From: Marinosulfonomonas sp.
GTDB taxonomy: Bacteria; Pseudomonadota; Alphaproteobacteria; Rhodobacterales; Rhodobacteraceae
NCBI GenBank assembly: GCA_015494385.1
Contig: WGBJ01000007.1
Location: 1 to 7,818, forward strand
DNA: 7,818 nucleotides
Reading direction: 5' to 3'
This document shows, piece after piece, positions 5,714-7,818 of this stretch. A model generated the notes under the pieces. The model worked only from the letters and a program-made list of their open reading frames with translations. It did not search any database and was not told where the DNA came from. Numbering within the stretch: the stretch's first letter is position 1; each line of letters opens with the position of its first letter. Position numbers and translations under genes: made by a program.

Positions 5714-7183
5714 ATGGGCATCGAGGAAATTCTGCCACTCGCCATGTTCGGCGCATTGGGTATCTTTCTATTCTCCGGCTTTCCGGTGGCCTTTGTCTTG
5801 GGCGGGGTCGGGCTGGCCTTTGCCATGCTGGCAATCTGGATTGACCCGTGGCTGTTTGACTGGCCGCAATTCGGCGCAATCCCGTCGCGGATTTACGGGG
5901 CGGTTTCGGAAAACCTGCTGCTAACGGCGGTGCCGATGTTCATCCTTATGGGCACGATGCTGGAACGATCCGGCATCGCCCGCGATCTGTTGAATTGTTT
6001 GCAGGTATTGCTGCGCCGCATCCCCGGCGGGCTGGCGCTGGCCGTCACCCTGATGGGCACCATTCTGGCCGCCACAACGGGGATCATCGGCGCATCGGTT
6101 GTGATGATGTCACTGCTGGCGCTGCCGGTGATGATCGAGCAGGGCTATGACGCACGCCTGTCCACCGGCACGATTGCTGCGTCGGGCACATTGGGCATCC
6201 TGATCCCGCCGTCCATCATGCTGGTGATCATGGCCGATCTGCTGGGCCGTTCGGTCGGCAACCTGTTTGTTGCCGCCGTATTCCCCGGCCTGCTTTTGGC
6301 CAGCCTGTACTTTGTCTACATCATCATCCGTTGCACGCTGAACCCGAAACTGGCGCCGCGACTGGATGCAAATGTCGGGCCGCAGACGCTGGGGCCGATC
6401 CTGTTGATGGTGCTGCGATCCTTCATTCCGCCCGTCCTGTTGATCGTGGCTGTTCTGGGGTCGATCCTGATGGGCCTTGCCACCCCGACCGAAGCCGCCG
6501 GTGTGGGCGCAATGGGGGCGATCCTGCTGGGGCTGTTCAACCTTGTGGTTCTGCCTGCACTGGGGGTCGAGCCGATGGAGATGTTCGTTACCGGTGAAAA
6601 GGTGCAGGGCGAAGGTGTCAAAGGCAGCTTCTGGCAGAGCCTGAAGAATTTCTGGAAAGTGGTCTCCGAAGTGATGGAAAGCACCGCGCGCACCAACGCC
6701 ATGATATTCGGCCTGTTCGTTGGCGCCACGCTGTTTTCCTTTGTGTTCCGCTCGCTGGGTGGCGATGCGATTGTGGTGGAACTGGTTGAATCCCTTGGCC
6801 TTGGATCATGGGGTCTGTTGTTCATGCTGATGGGGATCGTGTTCGTTCTGGGCTTCTTCTTTGACTGGATTGAAATCACCCTGATTGTGCTGCCGGTTTT
6901 CGCCCCGATCATCGAGCAACTGGATTTCGGCGATCACGTCGCCAAGGTGGACACGGTTTACTGGTTCGCCATTCTGCTTGCGGTGAACCTGCAAACCTCG
7001 TTCCTGACACCACCGTTCGGTTTTGCGCTGTTCTATATGAAGGCGGTTGCGCCCAAGTCGATCAAGATCCAGCAAATCTATGCCGGGATTGTGCCCTTCG
7101 TATTGTTGCAACTGTTTGGGCTGGGTATGGTGATGGCATTCCCGGAAATTGCATTGTGGTTGCCAAGGGTATTGCTGGATTAG
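5714..7183 (+). CDS. TRAP transporter large permease subunit (DctM family, long FcbT3-like form)
   Basis: A 489-residue polytopic membrane protein, the transport subunit of the Na+-coupled TRAP system. It shows the family's repeated hydrophobic hairpins. Recognisable signatures are a FPVAFVLGGVGLAFA first helix, NLLLTAVPMFILMGTMLERSG, SGTLGILIPPSIML with the PPS at 165-167, LATPTEAAGVGAMGAI, and DWIEITLIVLPVFAPI beginning near D384. It is about 60 residues longer than a typical DctM of around 430. Most of the excess is a hydrophilic insert at about residues 285-322 between the two halves, as I recall for the mannitol/chloroaromatic-type large permeases. The RBS GAGGAGA (5701-5707) lies inside the end of the small-permease gene. 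The stop at 7181-7183 is followed by 53 bases without a clear terminator. Confidence 0.92.
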   Translation: MGIEEILPLAMFGALGIFLFSGFPVAFVLGGVGLAFAMLAIWIDPWLFDWPQFGAIPSRIYGAVSENLLLTAVPMFILMGTMLERSGIARDLLNCLQVLLRRIPGGLALAVTLMGTILAATTGIIGASVVMMSLLALPVMIEQGYDARLSTGTIAASGTLGILIPPSIMLVIMADLLGRSVGNLFVAAVFPGLLLASLYFVYIIIRCTLNPKLAPRLDANVGPQTLGPILLMVLRSFIPPVLLIVAVLGSILMGLATPTEAAGVGAMGAILLGLFNLVVLPALGVEPMEMFVTGEKVQGEGVKGSFWQSLKNFWKVVSEVMESTARTNAMIFGLFVGATLFSFVFRSLGGDAIVVELVESLGLGSWGLLFMLMGIVFVLGFFFDWIEITLIVLPVFAPIIEQLDFGDHVAKVDTVYWFAILLAVNLQTSFLTPPFGFALFYMKAVAPKSIKIQQIYAGIVPFVLLQLFGLGMVMAFPEIALWLPRVLLD

Positions 7184-7236
7184 ACACCAAAGCTGGGCTA
7201 GGGTTTGGCTGAATTCCCGAAAACGGACTGGCAGAA
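7184..7236. other. Intergenic gap between TRAP large permease and TupB-like gene
   Basis: A 53-base spacer. It contains a weak 5-bp stem (CCAAA 7187-7191 with TTTGG 7204-7208, 12-base loop) with no following T-run, and no recognisable promoter. A TGA at 7210-7212, in frame with the downstream gene, limits how far upstream that gene can start. Whether the permease gene is read through from the TRAP operon cannot be decided from this sequence. Confidence 0.4.
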
Positions 7237-7792
7237 ATGAACGATATTGCACAAGGCACGATTGACGCTTTCCGGCTGATATTCACGCTTGACCCCGACC
7301 TGCTGGAGATTGTCGGCCTGTCGCTGCGGGTGACGGTGACGGCGGTGCTGATTGCCTCGCTGATCGGCCTGCCGCTGGGCGCATGGCTGGTGATCAACCG
7401 CTTCCGGTTTCGCCGCCAGACCATTGCGGTGCTGAATGCGCTGATGGGGCTGCCGCCGGTGGTGGTGGGGCTGTTCGTCTATATGATGCTGTCGCGATCC
7501 GGCCCGTTCGGGGTGTTCGGGTTGCTGTTCACCCCGACTGCGATGATCATCGCGCAGGTGATTATTATCACGCCGCTGATTGCCTCGATCTCGCATCAGA
7601 CGATCCGCGATTTATGGGCGGACTACCATGATTTGCTGATCTCGCTGAATACCTCGCGATGGCAGCGCATCACGGCCCTGCTGTGGGACGGGCGCCGCGC
7701 CCTGCTAACGGCGATGCTGGCCGGGTTTGGCCGCGCGATTGGCGAGGTGGGGGCGATTATGATCGTAGGCGGCAATATCGACCATTCCACAC
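7237..7792 (+). CDS. tupB: Tungstate-type ABC transporter permease, TupB-like (3' end missing)
   Basis: The frame from ATG 7237 is open to the end of the window. The first 185 codons are genomic and the rest is adapter. The protein is a hydrophobic BPD-type ABC permease that would move an oxyanion, most likely tungstate, across the inner membrane with a TupA binding protein and a TupC ATPase. Supporting segments are SLRVTVTAVLIASLIGLPLGAWL, ALMGLPPVVVGLFVYMMLSRSGPFG, IITPLIASISHQTI, and the cytoplasmic EAA-like loop AGFGRAIGEVGAIMIVGGNI, which is strongly TupB-like. Full-length family members are around 230 residues, so about 45 are lost. The start is the first ATG after an in-frame TGA at 7210; the RBS is weak (GGACTGG at 7225-7231). 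No tupA or tupC is visible. ModB or WtpB are alternatives but fit the GEVGAIMIVGGN loop less well. Confidence 0.8.
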
Positions 7793-7818
7793 CTGTCTCT
7801 TATACACATCTGACGCTG
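7793..7818. other. Illumina Nextera (Tn5 mosaic end) adapter left at contig end
   Basis: Bases 7793-7811 read CTGTCTCTTATACACATCT, the 19-base Tn5 mosaic-end sequence used in Nextera libraries. They are followed by GACGCTG (7812-7818), the beginning of the Read 1 adapter tail in reverse complement. This is untrimmed synthetic sequence, not part of the genome. In the TupB frame it translates as P-V-S-Y-T-H-L-T-L, a familiar false C-terminus in predicted proteins from untrimmed assemblies. The true genomic sequence ends at or just before 7792. Confidence 0.97.

Noticed and set aside
7187..7208. Possible terminator after the TRAP large permease
   Set aside because: The stem is only 5 bp with a 12-base loop and no T-run follows.

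Overview
The window looks like a contig end from an alphaproteobacterium, most likely of the marine Rhodobacteraceae (Roseobacter) type. The basis is moderately high G+C, a strong preference for GCC/CTG/GGC codons, a tripartite TRAP transporter of the mannitol/2-oxoacid/chloroaromatic class, and a TupB-like tungstate permease. This placement is inference from gene style; there is no rRNA or other phylogenetic marker in the window.

Layout, all on the + strand. (1) 2-253: the C-terminal effector-binding end of an IclR-type regulator whose start lies outside the window. (2) 256-3952: three tightly packed, partly overlapping genes for thiamine-diphosphate (ThDP) enzymes. They encode a 2-oxoacid/acetoin dehydrogenase-like E1 alpha, the matching E1 beta, and a separate single-chain enzyme of the acetolactate-synthase/2-oxoacid-decarboxylase family. 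(3) 4037-7183: a complete TRAP transporter (periplasmic binding protein, small permease, large permease), with a strong GC-rich hairpin between the binding-protein gene and the permease genes. (4) 7237 to the end: the first 185 codons of a TupB-type tungstate ABC permease. The last 26 bases (7793-7818) match the reverse complement of the Illumina Nextera/Tn5 adapter and are not genomic. No promoter, RNA gene, CRISPR array, insertion sequence or mobile element is visible, and no gap between genes exceeds 84 bases.

How the genes may work together (inference): the IclR protein would sense a small carboxylated or carbonyl metabolite, the TRAP system would import the substrate with Na+, and the ThDP enzymes would cleave or oxidise an alpha-keto, alpha-diketone or acyloin compound. 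The substrate is unknown. The absence of E2/E3 genes after E1 alpha/beta, the pairing of E1 with a second, unrelated ThDP enzyme, and atypical ligand-pocket residues in the binding protein make this the part of the window most likely to hold an undescribed catabolic pathway.
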